From: Bradyrhizobium sp.
GTDB taxonomy: Bacteria > Pseudomonadota > Alphaproteobacteria > Rhizobiales > Xanthobacteraceae
Reading direction: 5' to 3'
DNA length: 64,000 nt
NCBI RefSeq assembly: GCF_027451485.1
Contig: NZ_DAIDJE010000139.1
Coordinates: 39,004-103,003 of the forward strand
The translations under genes and the position numbers were made by a program. Below, in pieces: positions 46,601-56,360 of this stretch (positions are counted from its first letter, which is position 1; each line of letters starts with the position of its first letter). The notes under the pieces were generated by a model. The model was not told where the DNA came from, did not search any database, and saw only the letters and a list, made by a program, of their open reading frames with translations.

Positions 46601-46802
46601 GGCGGTCGTCGCCTCGACGCTCGCGCTCGCGCAAGGCCTTGGAACGGTGACGACCGCCGAGGGGGTCGAGACCGAGGAACAGCTGGAGTACCTGCGCGTA
46701 GCCGGCGTTGACCTGGTGCAAGGCTATCTGTTCGGCCGGCCGGTGCCGCTTTCGCAGCTCGACCTGACCGCAGCCCCGTCCCCCGCGGACATGGTGGCGT
46801 AA
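43674..46802 (+). CDS. membrane-bound diguanylate cyclase/phosphodiesterase (dCache-PAS-PAS-GGDEF-EAL)
   Basis: Cyclic-di-GMP signalling protein of 1042 residues. Order: TM helix (~25-50), periplasmic dCache-like sensor (~50-300), second TM (~320-340, FLVVAAMLSAIIVAITIMLIV), two tandem PAS-like modules each starting ENMSQGLTLFD or SNMAHGLCMFDGEKR, then GGDEF (RLGGDEFAVI, with intact I-site RETD five residues before) and EAL (GVEALVRW, with DDFGTGYSS). Both catalytic motifs look intact, so the protein may be bifunctional. Confidence 0.93.
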   Translation: MRIGRKPSDEADAVGAGAFADGESSGRRDPILWLVACGILLIAAIAVGTAMTVFNFRDHALESSKRELENTVILLARHFDQQLSDAEIPLVDLIEQIHQAGINSPDDFRRRMSTPEMQRELAEKVSRVSKVAGLNIYDADGLLINSSETTTVPGVRIDDRDYFKALKSSADAEHPQIELVLSRFTGVWKILVTRKVAAPDGTFLGVVSRAIAPAKFEDFFSTVALGKQATISMHHHDGTLLARYPHVDAIMGKDFKAGSTPQAAALLGLNHGATRLFSPVDGAERLVAIQSLSRFPLSIVATTTVASSLADWRAQTRFLVVAAMLSAIIVAITIMLIVRRLTWQHQSAQRLVRLEKQRLDTAVENMSQGLTLFDQDKRLVVCNRRYIEMYGLSADVVKPGCELRDLITHRNDIGSIQVEVDDYCARIIEHVARGEQVTLQSVEGRSIQITHRPLPDGGWVATHEDITERMRQERAILEQSSELSRINKQFDAALSNMAHGLCMFDGEKRLVVWNERYAKLYQLPPELLKVGTHHDAIIADRISRGVLKAGMSARQKIASLDQLPKDAVSSRVDELSDGRFILISRQPMDDGGWLATHEDITERRRAEAEIVHLARHDVLTGLANRAEFNARLEHACKRLKRSGSTVTVMMVDLDRFKVVNDTFGHPAGDQLLIEVGRRLKSTVRETDVVARLGGDEFAVIQEGGSDQHEGAIALALRIISAISRPFDLNGNRTSLGTSIGIVLAPEHESDPEELLKRADLALYDAKSNGRNDYRFFRSELLEVARTQRSAESELREAIERQDFQLFYQPVVDAKTRALCGVEALVRWRHPTKGLISPDKFVPLAEATGLIGPLGEWILQRACADAASWPAHVRLAVNISAIQFKKGNLFEVILRTLMETGLPPERLELEITETSLLENQEAHLTTIRQVKNLGISMALDDFGTGYSSVNYLANFPFDKIKIDKSFTQGVLNRRDCKAVVASTLALAQGLGTVTTAEGVETEEQLEYLRVAGVDLVQGYLFGRPVPLSQLDLTAAPSPADMVA

Positions 46803-46865
46803 CCCGCTTGGCCTTTCGGGACGCGGTCGCCCACCATCCTTGAAAGTCATGTGCCCTGGCAAACT

Positions 46866-46914
46866 TGGGACCGCTTATCGATCTGAACCCTGAACGATTT
46901 CAGATCGGAAATAC
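46866..46914. repeat. short relative of palindromic repeat family 2
   Basis: GGGACCGCTTATCGATCTGAACCC, then ATTTCAGATCGG: the ACCGCTTtATCGATCTGAA block and the inverted TTCAGATC arm match the copies at 29207 and 40911, with a shortened centre. It fills part of the 240-base gap between the GGDEF/EAL and TRAP binding-protein genes. Confidence 0.6.
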
Positions 46915-47042
46915 CCGCCCTCGCCTTGCCCGGCCTCGCTTCCTGTTCTGTTGCCTCGCGTTTTTGGCGCGTTATCGGTTTATTTACCCTAACGCCGTCT
47001 ATTGCGCTGGGCGGCAATTTTCATTGCCCGCGGGGCAAAGAC

Positions 47043-48050
47043 ATGCGTGACAAGATCGGAAGACGGCGCTTCCTTGCGGGCGCTGCCGCGGCCGCCATCA
47101 CCTCGAGCCTTTCGAGCCGGCGCGCCTATTCGGCGATCCAGCCGCAGGTATTGCGGATGGGTTTCATCAATCCGAGGGACTCTCAATTCGGCGCCGGTGC
47201 GCTGGAGTTCGCCACTTACGTTGAGCACAATTGCGGCGGCCGGCTGAGGGTCGAACTCTATCCTGCCGGCGAAACCGGCGGTGAGCTGGAGATGTGCCAG
47301 GACGTCGCTGCCGGCACGCTCGACATGACCTTTACTTCCTCTGCAGTCTTTACGGCGATCGCGCCCGAACTCAGCATCTTCGATATCCCGTTCCTGTTTC
47401 GCGACCTCGGTCACGCCCGCGCCGTGATGGACGGCGAGATCGGCAAGGCGGCCCTGGCGCGTCTGGAACCGAAGGGCATCGTCGGCCTCGCCTGGGGCGA
47501 AAACGGCCTGCGCCATCTCACCACCTTTGACCGCGCCGTTCGCCGGCCGGAAGACCTCAAAAATCTCAAGCTGCGCGTACCGCAATCCGAGGTGATGGTG
47601 GCGAGCTTCAAGGCGATCGGCGCCGACGTACACTCCCTGCCATTCCCCGACCTTTACGCGGCGCTGTCTTCGGGATCATTCCAGGCGGAGGAAAACCCGA
47701 TCGCGACCATCGTAGCGACGAACTTCGACCGCGTTCAGCACTATCTGTGTCTGACCGGGCATGTCTACTCGCCGGCAGCTTTCCTGATCTCCAAGCAGGT
47801 TTTCGAACGCATTTCGCCTGAGGATCGATCAGCGCTGCGTGCCGCCGGTGTCGCCGGAAGCAAGGCCAGTCGTGCCTATCTCGACCGGGCCGAAAAAAGC
47901 GGCCTCGAGGAGCTGCGCCGCCGCGGCATGAAAGTGGTCGAAGATATCGACCGCCCGGCTTTCGTGGCCTCACTCGCCGGCCTTGAAAGCCAATTCCAGA
48001 AGCAGTTTGGCAAAGACAAGATCGACGCCATCCGTGCTTACGGCAAATGA
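47043..48050 (+). CDS. TRAP transporter substrate-binding protein (DctP family), orphan
   Basis: Periplasmic binding protein of 335 residues. The Tat signal [16 protein letters not shown] is followed by [31 protein letters not shown], with the conserved ligand Arg region in [20 protein letters not shown]. The track start adds 39 unlikely residues; ATG 47043 is used. No DctQ/DctM membrane subunits are nearby, while a chemoreceptor begins only 10 bases after the stop. Confidence 0.88.
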   Translation: MRDKIGRRRFLAGAAAAAITSSLSSRRAYSAIQPQVLRMGFINPRDSQFGAGALEFATYVEHNCGGRLRVELYPAGETGGELEMCQDVAAGTLDMTFTSSAVFTAIAPELSIFDIPFLFRDLGHARAVMDGEIGKAALARLEPKGIVGLAWGENGLRHLTTFDRAVRRPEDLKNLKLRVPQSEVMVASFKAIGADVHSLPFPDLYAALSSGSFQAEENPIATIVATNFDRVQHYLCLTGHVYSPAAFLISKQVFERISPEDRSALRAAGVAGSKASRAYLDRAEKSGLEELRRRGMKVVEDIDRPAFVASLAGLESQFQKQFGKDKIDAIRAYGK

Positions 48051-48060
48051 GGCAACATCG

Positions 48061-50064
48061 ATGTCATTGCTGTCTGTCGCCAACCGGATCAGTCTCAACG
48101 GTCGCCTGATCGGCGGTTTCGGGCTCCTGATGGTGTTGAGTGCCGGCACCTCGATCTTCTACAACGCTCGGATCCGCGATGTGCGGGACAATGTTGCTCA
48201 CATCGAGCAAGCATCGGTGGCGACCGACACGGTCAGCAACTTTGCCCGTCAGCTTCTGCTGCTGCGGCGCGTCAGCGTCGACTATTTCCGGTCCGGCTCG
48301 GCCACGGACCGCAGCAAAACGCTCGCCGCCTTCGAGCCGCTCGACAAATCGATTGATGCCCTGCGCGAAGCCGTCGGTCCGCGCGGCGATGGGCTGCGCA
48401 GCGGCCTTTCCGAATACCATGCCGTATTCAACAAGCTGGACGAGGAAATCAGGAAACGTCAGGCTGCGCTGCAGGCCATGAACGCCAGCAGCATACGGCT
48501 GACGAATACGTTGACGACCGTGACGCTCGAACTCGGGGCGGCGGGCGAAGCGGCGCTTCCAGCAGCCCAGCGACTCGAGCAGGCGGTCCAGGCGCTTCGC
48601 GCCATCGCCTACCGTTATGTCGGCACCTCGTCTGCCGGCGATCTGGACATCATGACCGCCGAACGGGAACGGGTCGGCAGGGAGCTGGCTCCGGTAAAGG
48701 CTTTGCCGCCGGCCGATCCCGCCTTGGCCAAGGTCGTCGCTCTATTGCCGGCGCAGGTCGAGAAGATGCTGACCTCCTCCGCTCAGCTGGTCGCCTCGGT
48801 GGCGTCGACCGAGCAGACCCATGCGGCACAGGTCAAGACCGGCATCAAACTCGGCCAGGACGCCGAAGCGCTCCGCAACGAATATCAAACCAATCGCAGC
48901 GAGGCCGTTTCGACCGCCGCCAGAATCGCCGAGGATGCCTCGACCGCCGGCTCAATTGCCGCGATAACCGGCGGCATGCTTGCCATTATCCTGGCCGGCC
49001 TCATTACGATCTCGATCTCGACGCTGATCAAGCGGATGACGCGGACGATGTCGCAGCTCGCCGGCGGCGATCTGACGGTCGAAATCGAGGGCGCCGGGCG
49101 AGGTGACCAGATCGGCAACATGGCGCGCGCCGTCAGCATCTTCAAAGACAACGCCGTTCGAATTGCCGAGGTCGAGTCGGAGAAGAGCCGCCTCGCGGCG
49201 CAGACCGAGCAGGACCGCAAAGCGGGCTTGAGAGAACTTGCCGCGCGGCTCGAGCATGCCGTCAAGGACATTGCCGACGCGGTGAAGGAATCGGCGCAGC
49301 GGATGCACGATGGCGCCATGACCATGAGCGGAGCTGCCGAACGCACCAAATCCCAGTCGGGCGCCGTCGCCACTGCGTCCGGGCAGGCCTCGGCCAATGT
49401 TCAGACGGTTGCCTCTGCGGCCGAGGAGCTGTCGGCCTCGATCCGCGAGATCGGCCAGCAGGCGCAAAGCTCGGCCAACGTCGCGCGCCGCGCCGCCGAG
49501 CAGGCGAGCCGGACCATGGTGACGATGGAGGGGTTGTCCCAGGCTGCCGACCGGATCGGCGAGGTGATCAACCTGATCAACAGCATCGCCTCGCAAACCA
49601 ATCTGCTGGCGCTCAACGCCACGATCGAGGCGGCACGCGCGGGCGAGGCCGGCAGAGGCTTTGCCGTCGTCGCCTCCGAGGTCAAAAACCTCGCAGCCCA
49701 GACCGCGCGGGCGACGGAAGACATCGCGGCGCAGATTTCGTCCATCCAGGGCGAGACCAAGGAAGCCGCGAGCGCCATCAAGGGCATCGAAACCGTCATC
49801 ATGGAGATCAACCAGATCGCGACGACGACGGCAAGCGCGGTCGAAGAACAGGGTGCAGCGACCGCCGAGATCGCCCGCAACGTCCAGCAGGCAGCGGCGG
49901 GTACCGATGAGGTTTCCAGCAATATCGCCGGCGTGCTCGAGGCCGCGGCGGAAACCGATCAGCATGCCCGCATTGCGCTGGACAACTCCAACGAATTGAC
50001 CGGCCAGGCCGACCGGCTCTGGCAGGCGGTCATCGGCTTCGTCGAAGACGTGAAGGCTGCCTGA
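48061..50064 (+). CDS. methyl-accepting chemotaxis protein
   Basis: Chemoreceptor of 667 residues. N-terminal TM ([18 protein letters not shown]), periplasmic helical sensor (~35-305), second TM ([18 protein letters not shown]), HAMP, and the cytoplasmic signalling tip [22 protein letters not shown] with long methylation helices. No C-terminal CheR-docking pentapeptide. ATG 48061 replaces the track's early start. Only 10 bases follow the TRAP binding-protein gene, indicating an operon. Confidence 0.93.
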   Translation: MSLLSVANRISLNGRLIGGFGLLMVLSAGTSIFYNARIRDVRDNVAHIEQASVATDTVSNFARQLLLLRRVSVDYFRSGSATDRSKTLAAFEPLDKSIDALREAVGPRGDGLRSGLSEYHAVFNKLDEEIRKRQAALQAMNASSIRLTNTLTTVTLELGAAGEAALPAAQRLEQAVQALRAIAYRYVGTSSAGDLDIMTAERERVGRELAPVKALPPADPALAKVVALLPAQVEKMLTSSAQLVASVASTEQTHAAQVKTGIKLGQDAEALRNEYQTNRSEAVSTAARIAEDASTAGSIAAITGGMLAIILAGLITISISTLIKRMTRTMSQLAGGDLTVEIEGAGRGDQIGNMARAVSIFKDNAVRIAEVESEKSRLAAQTEQDRKAGLRELAARLEHAVKDIADAVKESAQRMHDGAMTMSGAAERTKSQSGAVATASGQASANVQTVASAAEELSASIREIGQQAQSSANVARRAAEQASRTMVTMEGLSQAADRIGEVINLINSIASQTNLLALNATIEAARAGEAGRGFAVVASEVKNLAAQTARATEDIAAQISSIQGETKEAASAIKGIETVIMEINQIATTTASAVEEQGAATAEIARNVQQAAAGTDEVSSNIAGVLEAAAETDQHARIALDNSNELTGQADRLWQAVIGFVEDVKAA

Positions 50065-50071
50065 TGGCGGC

Positions 50072-50093
50072 GCCGCGGCCACACGGCCGCGGC
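50072..50093. terminator. hairpin after chemoreceptor gene
   Basis: Perfect 9-bp stem GCCGCGGCC-ACAC-GGCCGCGGC starting eight bases after the stop codon. There is no T-tract, so termination strength is uncertain. Confidence 0.5.
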
Positions 50094-50113
50094 ATCAGGG
50101 CGGGACGGACGTT

Positions 50114-50353
50114 TCAGTCGTCCTCTGTATCTTCCATACGCCCCAGACAGTCCACCACCCTGCCGTTCTGCACGACCGGGACATAGACGCACGAGCGGCC
50201 CTCGGCGTCGATCAGCCTGATGGCTTGCGGCATCTGGTCGGGATATTCGCCGCCATGATCCAAGGTTTCAAAGCACAGACCGCTGCCGTCCATTTCTGGA
50301 TCCTGCGGCCGCCGTTCTGGTGCAAGCGGAGCGAACCTTTTTATCAGTCTCAT
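50114..50353 (-). CDS. small hypothetical protein
   Basis: 79-residue acidic protein with two Cys (GLCFETLDHGG, GRSCVYVPVV, then VDCLGRMEDTEDD). Its ATG overlaps the TAA stop of the upstream 73-residue ORF (TAATG), a coupled arrangement that supports both as real. No family recognised. Confidence 0.55.
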   Translation of the reverse strand: MRLIKRFAPLAPERRPQDPEMDGSGLCFETLDHGGEYPDQMPQAIRLIDAEGRSCVYVPVVQNGRVVDCLGRMEDTEDD

Positions 50354-50574
50354 TACTGGCGACGATAATGAAATTGGGGAGAGTGAAGAGAATGCGGCTT
50401 GGCGGAGAAAACAAGATCTTCACGGCTCGGATTCCGCAGTGAGGATGCCCGGGCCGCAGGAATGATGGATGTCCTTGCAGAGCGGCTTTCCATATACAAT
50501 TGCCCTGCGATCAGCATTCCTGCCGCAAAGATCAGCGTCAGCATCGCGCTGGCCAATTGGGACGTCTCGTTCAT
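50353..50574 (-). CDS. small single-pass membrane protein, hypothetical
   Basis: 73 residues with one N-terminal transmembrane helix (ASAMLTLIFAAGMLIAGQLYM) and a Ser/Arg-rich tail. Overlaps the next small gene by one base. No function recognised; the pairing may be the best clue to its validity. Confidence 0.5.
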   Translation of the reverse strand: MNETSQLASAMLTLIFAAGMLIAGQLYMESRSARTSIIPAARASSLRNPSREDLVFSAKPHSLHSPQFHYRRQ

Positions 50575-50740
50575 GACACCCAGCCTCTTGCCTCTGTTCG
50601 GCCACTAACTCACGAACGATCCGCGAAGTTCCTGGAATACGCCGATCGTCTAGTCGGAAGGCGCGAGCGGTCGCGCTGCGGCGTATCCAATCATCGGGCT
50701 CGCGGAACAGATCGCGGTAGCCCCCGTTTTCGTTGTCACG

Positions 50741-51763
50741 ATGAGGCAAGCAGAAGGGTTCGCGAAGGTGGTGGCTGGGAGCGCGAAGCACTTCTACCTG
50801 GCGCTGGTCGTCGCCGTCACGACTGGCGCAGCGTTCGGCGCAACCATGGATCCGGCCGCCATCAACAATGCCGGGCCTCCGGCAAAGAGGCTTTCGAGCG
50901 ACAAGCCGACGCCGTTCGGCGTCCGGCTGGAAGTTCTGCTCGATCGCGCGCGCTTCTCGCCCGGCGAGATCGACGGAAGGTTCGGAACAAACGCCAGAAA
51001 GGCGCTTCGCGCCTACGCGGAGGCTCAGCACCTGCCGGCTTCAGACGAGGTCACCGAGGACATCTGGAAGAAGCTTCGGAGCGATAACCAGCCGGTGCTC
51101 GCGAACTACACCGTGACGCAAAAGGACGTCGCGGGCCCGTTTCTGCGCAAGCTCCCGGCGAAGATGGAGGCGATGAAGCGCCTTCCCAGCCTCAGCTATA
51201 CCAGCGCGAGAGAAGAACTCGCCGAGAAATTCCACATGAGTGAGCAACTGCTCGCGATGCTCAACCCCGGGAAGGATTTCGATCGCGCCGGCGAAAGCAT
51301 CGTCGTCCTGAACACGATTGACGATCAGGCCGCCCCTCCCGAAGCGGACCACATCGAGGTCGACAAGAGCCGGCAGACGGTGAAGCTGTTCGACAAGTCG
51401 AACGCACTGATCGGATTTTTCCCGGCAACGGTTGGAAGCGAGGAAAAGCCCTCACCTTCGGGAACGTTGAGGGTCACCGAAGTCGACCAGAACCCGACCT
51501 ATCATTACAATCCGCGTTATCACTTCAAGGGCGTGCATTCCCGAAAGCCCTTCACCATCAAGCCCGGACCCAACAATCCGGTCGGCACAGTCTGGATCAA
51601 TCTTTCGGGCGACGGCTATGGCATACACGGCACGCCCTCGCCCGCCAAGATCTCGAGAGCGCAATCGCACGGCTGCGTCCGACTGACGAATTGGGACGCC
51701 GAACGCGTGGCAGCCAGCGTCGAGAAAGGCACGCCCGTGAACTTCGTCGATAACAGCCGTTGA
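50741..51763 (+). CDS. L,D-transpeptidase with peptidoglycan-binding domain
   Basis: 340-residue exported enzyme. A hydrophobic leader (FYLALVVAVTTGAAFGA) precedes a PG_binding_1-like domain (RFSPGEIDGRFGTNARKALRAYAEA), a LysM-like or linker segment (LAEKFHMSEQLLAMLNPG), then the YkuD domain with IHGTPSPAKISRAQSHGCVRLTNWD containing the catalytic Cys, His and Arg. The start codon lacks an obvious Shine-Dalgarno. It is distinct from the shorter lipoprotein paralogue at 2463. Confidence 0.91.
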   Translation: MRQAEGFAKVVAGSAKHFYLALVVAVTTGAAFGATMDPAAINNAGPPAKRLSSDKPTPFGVRLEVLLDRARFSPGEIDGRFGTNARKALRAYAEAQHLPASDEVTEDIWKKLRSDNQPVLANYTVTQKDVAGPFLRKLPAKMEAMKRLPSLSYTSAREELAEKFHMSEQLLAMLNPGKDFDRAGESIVVLNTIDDQAAPPEADHIEVDKSRQTVKLFDKSNALIGFFPATVGSEEKPSPSGTLRVTEVDQNPTYHYNPRYHFKGVHSRKPFTIKPGPNNPVGTVWINLSGDGYGIHGTPSPAKISRAQSHGCVRLTNWDAERVAASVEKGTPVNFVDNSR

Positions 51764-51877
51764 CCGCACGCGAGCTCAGCGGCCACATCCCCGTCCGTCG
51801 ATTTCGTTCCCTGCCGGCACGACAAAATGCGGCGTTCGCCGCCGGAACGCCAGGCGGCGGCACGCGGTTGACTGCGA

Positions 51878-52840
51878 ATGAACAAGCTTTATCCGTTGCT
51901 GCTCGAGCATCGACTGCCTGTTCCTCTGCGGTACTGCATCGCCGCCGCAATCATGATGGTCTGTGCGATCCTGCAGATGGCGCTGCAGACGCTGACCGGA
52001 TTTCCGAACTATTTCCTGCTGCTGCCGGGCATTTTTCTGTCAGGCCTGATTTTCAACCGGGGCACCGGTCTCGCCGCGGCGGCGTTCGGCGCCGGCGTCA
52101 GCATCTATATCAGTTATCGAAGCGAAATAGGCTCGCCTCTTGCCGAAAACAGTCTCTTTATCATGACAGCCGTCGGCACCGCGCTGGTCGCCGAATTCCT
52201 GCGCGCCGAGATGAAGCGAGTGATGCAGGCAGACAAGACCAAGTCCGTGCTGCTTCAGGAAATGGCGCATCGCACCAAGAACAACCTGGCAGTCCTCAGC
52301 GCGATGATCCGCCTGCAGGCCAGAAGCTCGGAGCCCGCTGTCGCCTCTGCTCTCGAGGCAACAGCGCGCCGGCTTCATGTCACTGCGCAGGTCTACGACC
52401 ACCTCTCGCACAAGCAGGATTCGCGGCTCGTCGGCATGCGTTACTTCCTGAGTGGCGTGGTGGAGAAAATCTTCCAGTCTCTGGCGCCTGAGGGACCGAT
52501 CGCGTTCGAGGTGGTTAGCGACGATGTCGATCTGCCTCATAATCAGGCTTTGGCGATCGGCATCATCACCAACGAACTCGTTACAAACGCGCTGAAGTAC
52601 GCTTTTCCGGACAGCAGGCCCGGCCAGGTTACGGTCGAGCTGTCTCTGAAAAAGGATATCGAGCTGACAGTCGCGGACAATGGCGTCGGCCACAACGGCG
52701 ACGAAGGCCCGTCGGGCCTCGGGTCGCGTATCGTGATGCTGCTCACCCAGCAGCTGGGCGGCCGGTTGTCCTACGCCAAATTGCAGCCCGGTCTTTCGGC
52801 ACAGCTTCGGGCACCGCTGCGATCGTCCCACGACAGGTGA
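51878..52840 (+). CDS. HWE/HisKA_2-type sensor histidine kinase with membrane N-terminus
   Basis: 320 residues. Residues ~15-110 form three to four TM helices resembling the DUF4118 sensor module (PLRYCIAAAIMMVCAILQMAL, NYFLLLPGIFLSGLIF). The dimerisation box is LLQEMAHRTKNNLAVLSAMIRLQ with the phospho-acceptor His, and the ATPase has ITNELVTNALKYAFP and VADNGVGHNG. Such kinases in rhizobia often feed the general stress response, but no partner regulator is nearby. Confidence 0.9.
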   Translation: MNKLYPLLLEHRLPVPLRYCIAAAIMMVCAILQMALQTLTGFPNYFLLLPGIFLSGLIFNRGTGLAAAAFGAGVSIYISYRSEIGSPLAENSLFIMTAVGTALVAEFLRAEMKRVMQADKTKSVLLQEMAHRTKNNLAVLSAMIRLQARSSEPAVASALEATARRLHVTAQVYDHLSHKQDSRLVGMRYFLSGVVEKIFQSLAPEGPIAFEVVSDDVDLPHNQALAIGIITNELVTNALKYAFPDSRPGQVTVELSLKKDIELTVADNGVGHNGDEGPSGLGSRIVMLLTQQLGGRLSYAKLQPGLSAQLRAPLRSSHDR

Positions 52841-52892
52841 TTGAAGTCGCCTTCATCGCTGGGTACGGCCAGCCGTCCCGTCAGAACTGGGC

Positions 52893-52965
52893 TGGAGCCC
52901 GCTTGCGGAAGTTCCTGCTCCTCCGCAGCACCCGCCTTCACGAGCTTCGGAAAGTCGTGGGCTGC
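52893..52965. repeat. palindromic repeat family 1, copy 3 (diverged)
   Basis: GCCCGCTTGCGGAAGTTCCTGCTCC, then GCAGCACCCGCCTTCACGAGCTTCGGAAAGTCGTGGGCTGCT. The right two thirds match 40823-40893 closely and the left arm is altered. It lies in the 226-base gap between the kinase and LLM genes; the family 2 partner is not recognisable here. Confidence 0.7.
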
Positions 52966-53066
52966 TCACATGCTCCTGCGTGCCGTCTTGGTGATCGCCA
53001 TTGGCTCTCCTAAGATGTCCTGATCCGATCGGCGATCAACAGCAACAAGACGGACGGGAGAGGAAA

Positions 53067-54230
53067 ATGAAGGCATCGATATTTTGTCTGCCGAGCGTCG
53101 GCTCGCGCGCCGAGATCGAAGCGGGAATGGCTGCGACGAAACCCGAGCTCTACCAGCGTATGCTGAAAGAGCTGACCGAGCTCGTCAAACTCGCCGACGA
53201 CCTCGGCTACGATTCGGTGAGCTTCACCGAGCATCACTTTCACATCGAGGGTTTCGAGGTTTCCAACAACCCCGTGCTGCTCGACCTCTACTTCGCGATG
53301 CAGACCAAGCGCATCCGCGTCGGCCAGCTTGGCATCGTGCTGCCCGCCGCCAACCCGATCCGTGTCGCCGAGGACATCGCGATGCTCGATCACATGACCG
53401 GCGGGCGCGCCTGCGCCGGCTTTGCCCGCGGCTACCAGCGTCGCTGGGTCGACATCATGGCGCAGCAGACGCATGGCGTCTCCGGCACCTTGCCGCATCA
53501 GCATGATGCGATCGATCAGGCCAACCGCGAGGCGTTCGAGGAGAACTGGCAGATCATCAAGAAATGCTGGACCGAAGAGATGCTGACCTTCCAGGGCAAG
53601 TACTGGAAGGTGCCGGCCGGCGCGACGCCGTGGGATCTCGAGACCACCGTGAGATACGGCAAGGGCGTCGACAACGGCATGCTGACCTCGGTCGGGGTGG
53701 TGCCGAAGCCGCTCCAAAAGCCCTATCCGCCCGTGTTTCTGCCATTCGCCTCCTCACCGGGTTCGATTCGCTGGGCAGCGCGCGAGGGCGTCACCGCGAT
53801 CCTGCCGCCGATGCATGACGCCTACGCAGGGCCGCTCTATGACCTCTATGCCGAGGTGTCGGGAAAACCGCGCGGACAAGGCACCGGCCTGCTCCGCGAT
53901 GTCATCATTGCGGATACCGACGAGGAAGCGATGGCGTTATGGGAGGACTCCGGCCGTTTCTCCGGCAAGGCGTGGTTCGAGCCGTTCGGCTTCCGCCGTG
54001 GCCTGATGGATCCGCAGACCAAGCAGTTTGCGACCGCGAAAGAATCGATCGACCTCGGCTACGCGCTGGTCGGCACCGTCGATACCGTGACGCGCGCGCT
54101 GGAGGCCAACATGAAACGACAGCCGGTCGATTGGCTGTTCTGTTACACCTACAACGCGCTGGTGCCGCACGCCAAGCTGATGAGGTCGACCGAGGCGTTG
54201 TGGACCAAGGTGCTGCCGAAGTTCCTGTGA
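53067..54230 (+). CDS. LLM class flavin-dependent oxidoreductase
   Basis: Luciferase-like monooxygenase of 387 residues using FMNH2. Features are ADDLGYDSVSFTEHHFHIEGF, VGQLGIVLPAANPIRVAEDIAMLDHMTGGRACAGFARG (in parts) and the C-terminal region WLFCYTYNALVPH. ATG 53067 is chosen, with GGGAGAGG upstream. Substrate unknown; no dedicated flavin reductase nearby. Confidence 0.9.
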   Translation: MKASIFCLPSVGSRAEIEAGMAATKPELYQRMLKELTELVKLADDLGYDSVSFTEHHFHIEGFEVSNNPVLLDLYFAMQTKRIRVGQLGIVLPAANPIRVAEDIAMLDHMTGGRACAGFARGYQRRWVDIMAQQTHGVSGTLPHQHDAIDQANREAFEENWQIIKKCWTEEMLTFQGKYWKVPAGATPWDLETTVRYGKGVDNGMLTSVGVVPKPLQKPYPPVFLPFASSPGSIRWAAREGVTAILPPMHDAYAGPLYDLYAEVSGKPRGQGTGLLRDVIIADTDEEAMALWEDSGRFSGKAWFEPFGFRRGLMDPQTKQFATAKESIDLGYALVGTVDTVTRALEANMKRQPVDWLFCYTYNALVPHAKLMRSTEALWTKVLPKFL

Positions 54231-54326
54231 TTCTGCGGTGCTATTGGGCCTACCGCCGGCCTTGTCGATCGGGCGGCGCGTGGAACGGGTTGAATTCGCG
54301 CTCGCAGGGGCTTACCTGTCAGCGCC

Positions 54327-56357
54327 ATGAACACGCTTGCCGTCGCCGAGAAACCCCTGATGTCCTGGTCTGACCACCGGAGACACGCGGATAAGCCGGC
54401 GCCGTTCCTGCCGATGAGCCGCGCCGAAATGACCGCGCTCGGCTGGGACGCCTGCGACATCGTGCTGGTGACGGGTGATGCCTATGTCGACCATCCGAGT
54501 TTCGGCATGGCGATCATCGGCAGGCTTCTCGAATCGCAAGGGTTCAGGGTCGGCATCATCTCGCAGCCCGACTGGCAGTCCGCCGAGCCGTTCAAGGCGT
54601 TGGGAAAACCACGGCTGTTCTTCGGCATCACCGGCGGCAACATGGATTCGATGGTCAACCGCTACACGGCCGATCGTCGTCTGCGCCACGATGACGCCTA
54701 CACGCCGGGTGGCGAAGGCGGCCGGCGGCCGGACCGTTGCACCATCGTCTACGCACAACGCTGCCGTGAAGCCTTCAGGGAAGTGCCGATCGTGCTCGGC
54801 GGCATTGAAGCGTCGCTGCGCCGCATCGCGCATTATGACTATTGGTCCGACAAGGTGCGCCGCTCCATATTGGCTGACGCCAAGGCGGACCTGCTGATCT
54901 ATGGCAACGCAGAGCGCGCCGTCGTCGAGGTCGCGCACCGGCTCGCCGCCGGCGAGGCTCCGCGCAATCTCGACTCCATCCGCGGCATCGCGCTGTTCCG
55001 CCGCGTGCCTGAGAATTACGCCGAGCTGCCGGCCTTCGACCTCGACTCGGCGGATGAAGGCGCGAGCCGCCGGCGCGGCGACACCGTGATCCGCCTGCCG
55101 TCCTGCGAGCAGGTCGAACAGGACCGCGAGGCCTATGCGCGGGCGTCGCGCGTGCTGCACCGGGAGAGCAATCCCGGCAATGCGCGGCCGCTCGTCCAGC
55201 GCCATGGCGATCGCGATCTCTGGCTGAATCCACCGCCGATCCCGCTCACGACCGCCGAGATGGATGCGGTCTACGATTTGCCCTATGCCCGCGCGCCGCA
55301 TCCCTCCTATGGTGACGCAAAAATTCCCGCCTGGGAAATGATCAAGTTCTCGGTGACCATCATGCGCGGCTGCTTCGGCGGCTGCACGTTCTGTTCGATC
55401 ACCGAGCACGAGGGCCGCATCATCCAGAACCGCTCGGAAGCCTCGGTCCTGCGCGAGATCGAGCGGATTCGGGACCGCACGCCCGGCTTCACCGGCGTCA
55501 TCTCCGACATTGGCGGCCCGACCGCCAACATGTACCGCATGGCGTGCAAGGATCCGAAGGTCGAGGCGCTGTGCCGGCGGCCGTCCTGCGTCTTTCCGGA
55601 CATTTGCGAGAACCTCAACACCTCGCACGACGATCTGATCCGCCTCTATCGCAAGGTGCGCGAGGTGAAGGGCGTCAAGAGGGTGATGGTCGCGTCCGGC
55701 GTCCGCTATGATCTTGCGGTGAAGAGCCCCGAATACGTCAAGGAGCTCGTTAGCCATCACGTCGGCGGTTACCTGAAGATTGCGCCCGAGCACACCGAGC
55801 GCGGGCCGCTCGACAAGATGATGAAGCCGGGAATCGGCGCCTATCATCGTTTCAAGCAGATGTTCGATGCCGCGGCGAAACAGGCCGGCAAGAAATATTA
55901 TCTGATCCCCTATTTCATCGCCGCGCATCCCGGCACGACCGACGAGGACATGATGAACCTCGCGCTCTGGCTCAAGAAGAACCGCTACCGCGCCGACCAG
56001 GTGCAGACGTTCCTGCCCTCGCCGATGGCGACGGCGACGGCGATGTACCACACCGGCGTCAATCCGTTGCGCGGCGTGCGGCGCGGCGGCAGCGACAGGG
56101 TCGAGGCGATCAAGGGACTGAAGCAGCGACGGCTGCACAAGGCGTTCCTGCGCTATCACGACCCTGACAACTGGCCGGTGCTGCGCGAGGCGCTGCGGCA
56201 GATGGGGCGCAGCGACCTGATCGGCTCGCGCCCCGACCAGCTCGTGCCGTCCTATCAGCCGCCCGGCACCGGCAAGGCCGCGGGCACCCGGCGGCCGGTG
56301 CGCGGCGGCGCGCGGATGCAACGCTTCACCACCAAGGGCGTGCCTTTGCGCAAGTAG
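54327..56357 (+). CDS. YgiQ family radical SAM protein
   Basis: 676-residue member of UPF0313/YgiQ. The [4Fe-4S]-SAM motif is [19 protein letters not shown] (CxxxCxxC). Flanking blocks include [51 protein letters not shown] and [17 protein letters not shown]. The reaction is unknown. The 669-residue ORF antisense to it is a shadow. Confidence 0.93.
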   Translation: MNTLAVAEKPLMSWSDHRRHADKPAPFLPMSRAEMTALGWDACDIVLVTGDAYVDHPSFGMAIIGRLLESQGFRVGIISQPDWQSAEPFKALGKPRLFFGITGGNMDSMVNRYTADRRLRHDDAYTPGGEGGRRPDRCTIVYAQRCREAFREVPIVLGGIEASLRRIAHYDYWSDKVRRSILADAKADLLIYGNAERAVVEVAHRLAAGEAPRNLDSIRGIALFRRVPENYAELPAFDLDSADEGASRRRGDTVIRLPSCEQVEQDREAYARASRVLHRESNPGNARPLVQRHGDRDLWLNPPPIPLTTAEMDAVYDLPYARAPHPSYGDAKIPAWEMIKFSVTIMRGCFGGCTFCSITEHEGRIIQNRSEASVLREIERIRDRTPGFTGVISDIGGPTANMYRMACKDPKVEALCRRPSCVFPDICENLNTSHDDLIRLYRKVREVKGVKRVMVASGVRYDLAVKSPEYVKELVSHHVGGYLKIAPEHTERGPLDKMMKPGIGAYHRFKQMFDAAAKQAGKKYYLIPYFIAAHPGTTDEDMMNLALWLKKNRYRADQVQTFLPSPMATATAMYHTGVNPLRGVRRGGSDRVEAIKGLKQRRLHKAFLRYHDPDNWPVLREALRQMGRSDLIGSRPDQLVPSYQPPGTGKAAGTRRPVRGGARMQRFTTKGVPLRK

Positions 56358-56360
56358 CGA

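Noticed and set aside
54312-56321. 669-codon ORF antisense to ygiQ
   Set aside because: No motif or domain, shadow composition, and complete overlap with a well-supported radical SAM gene.
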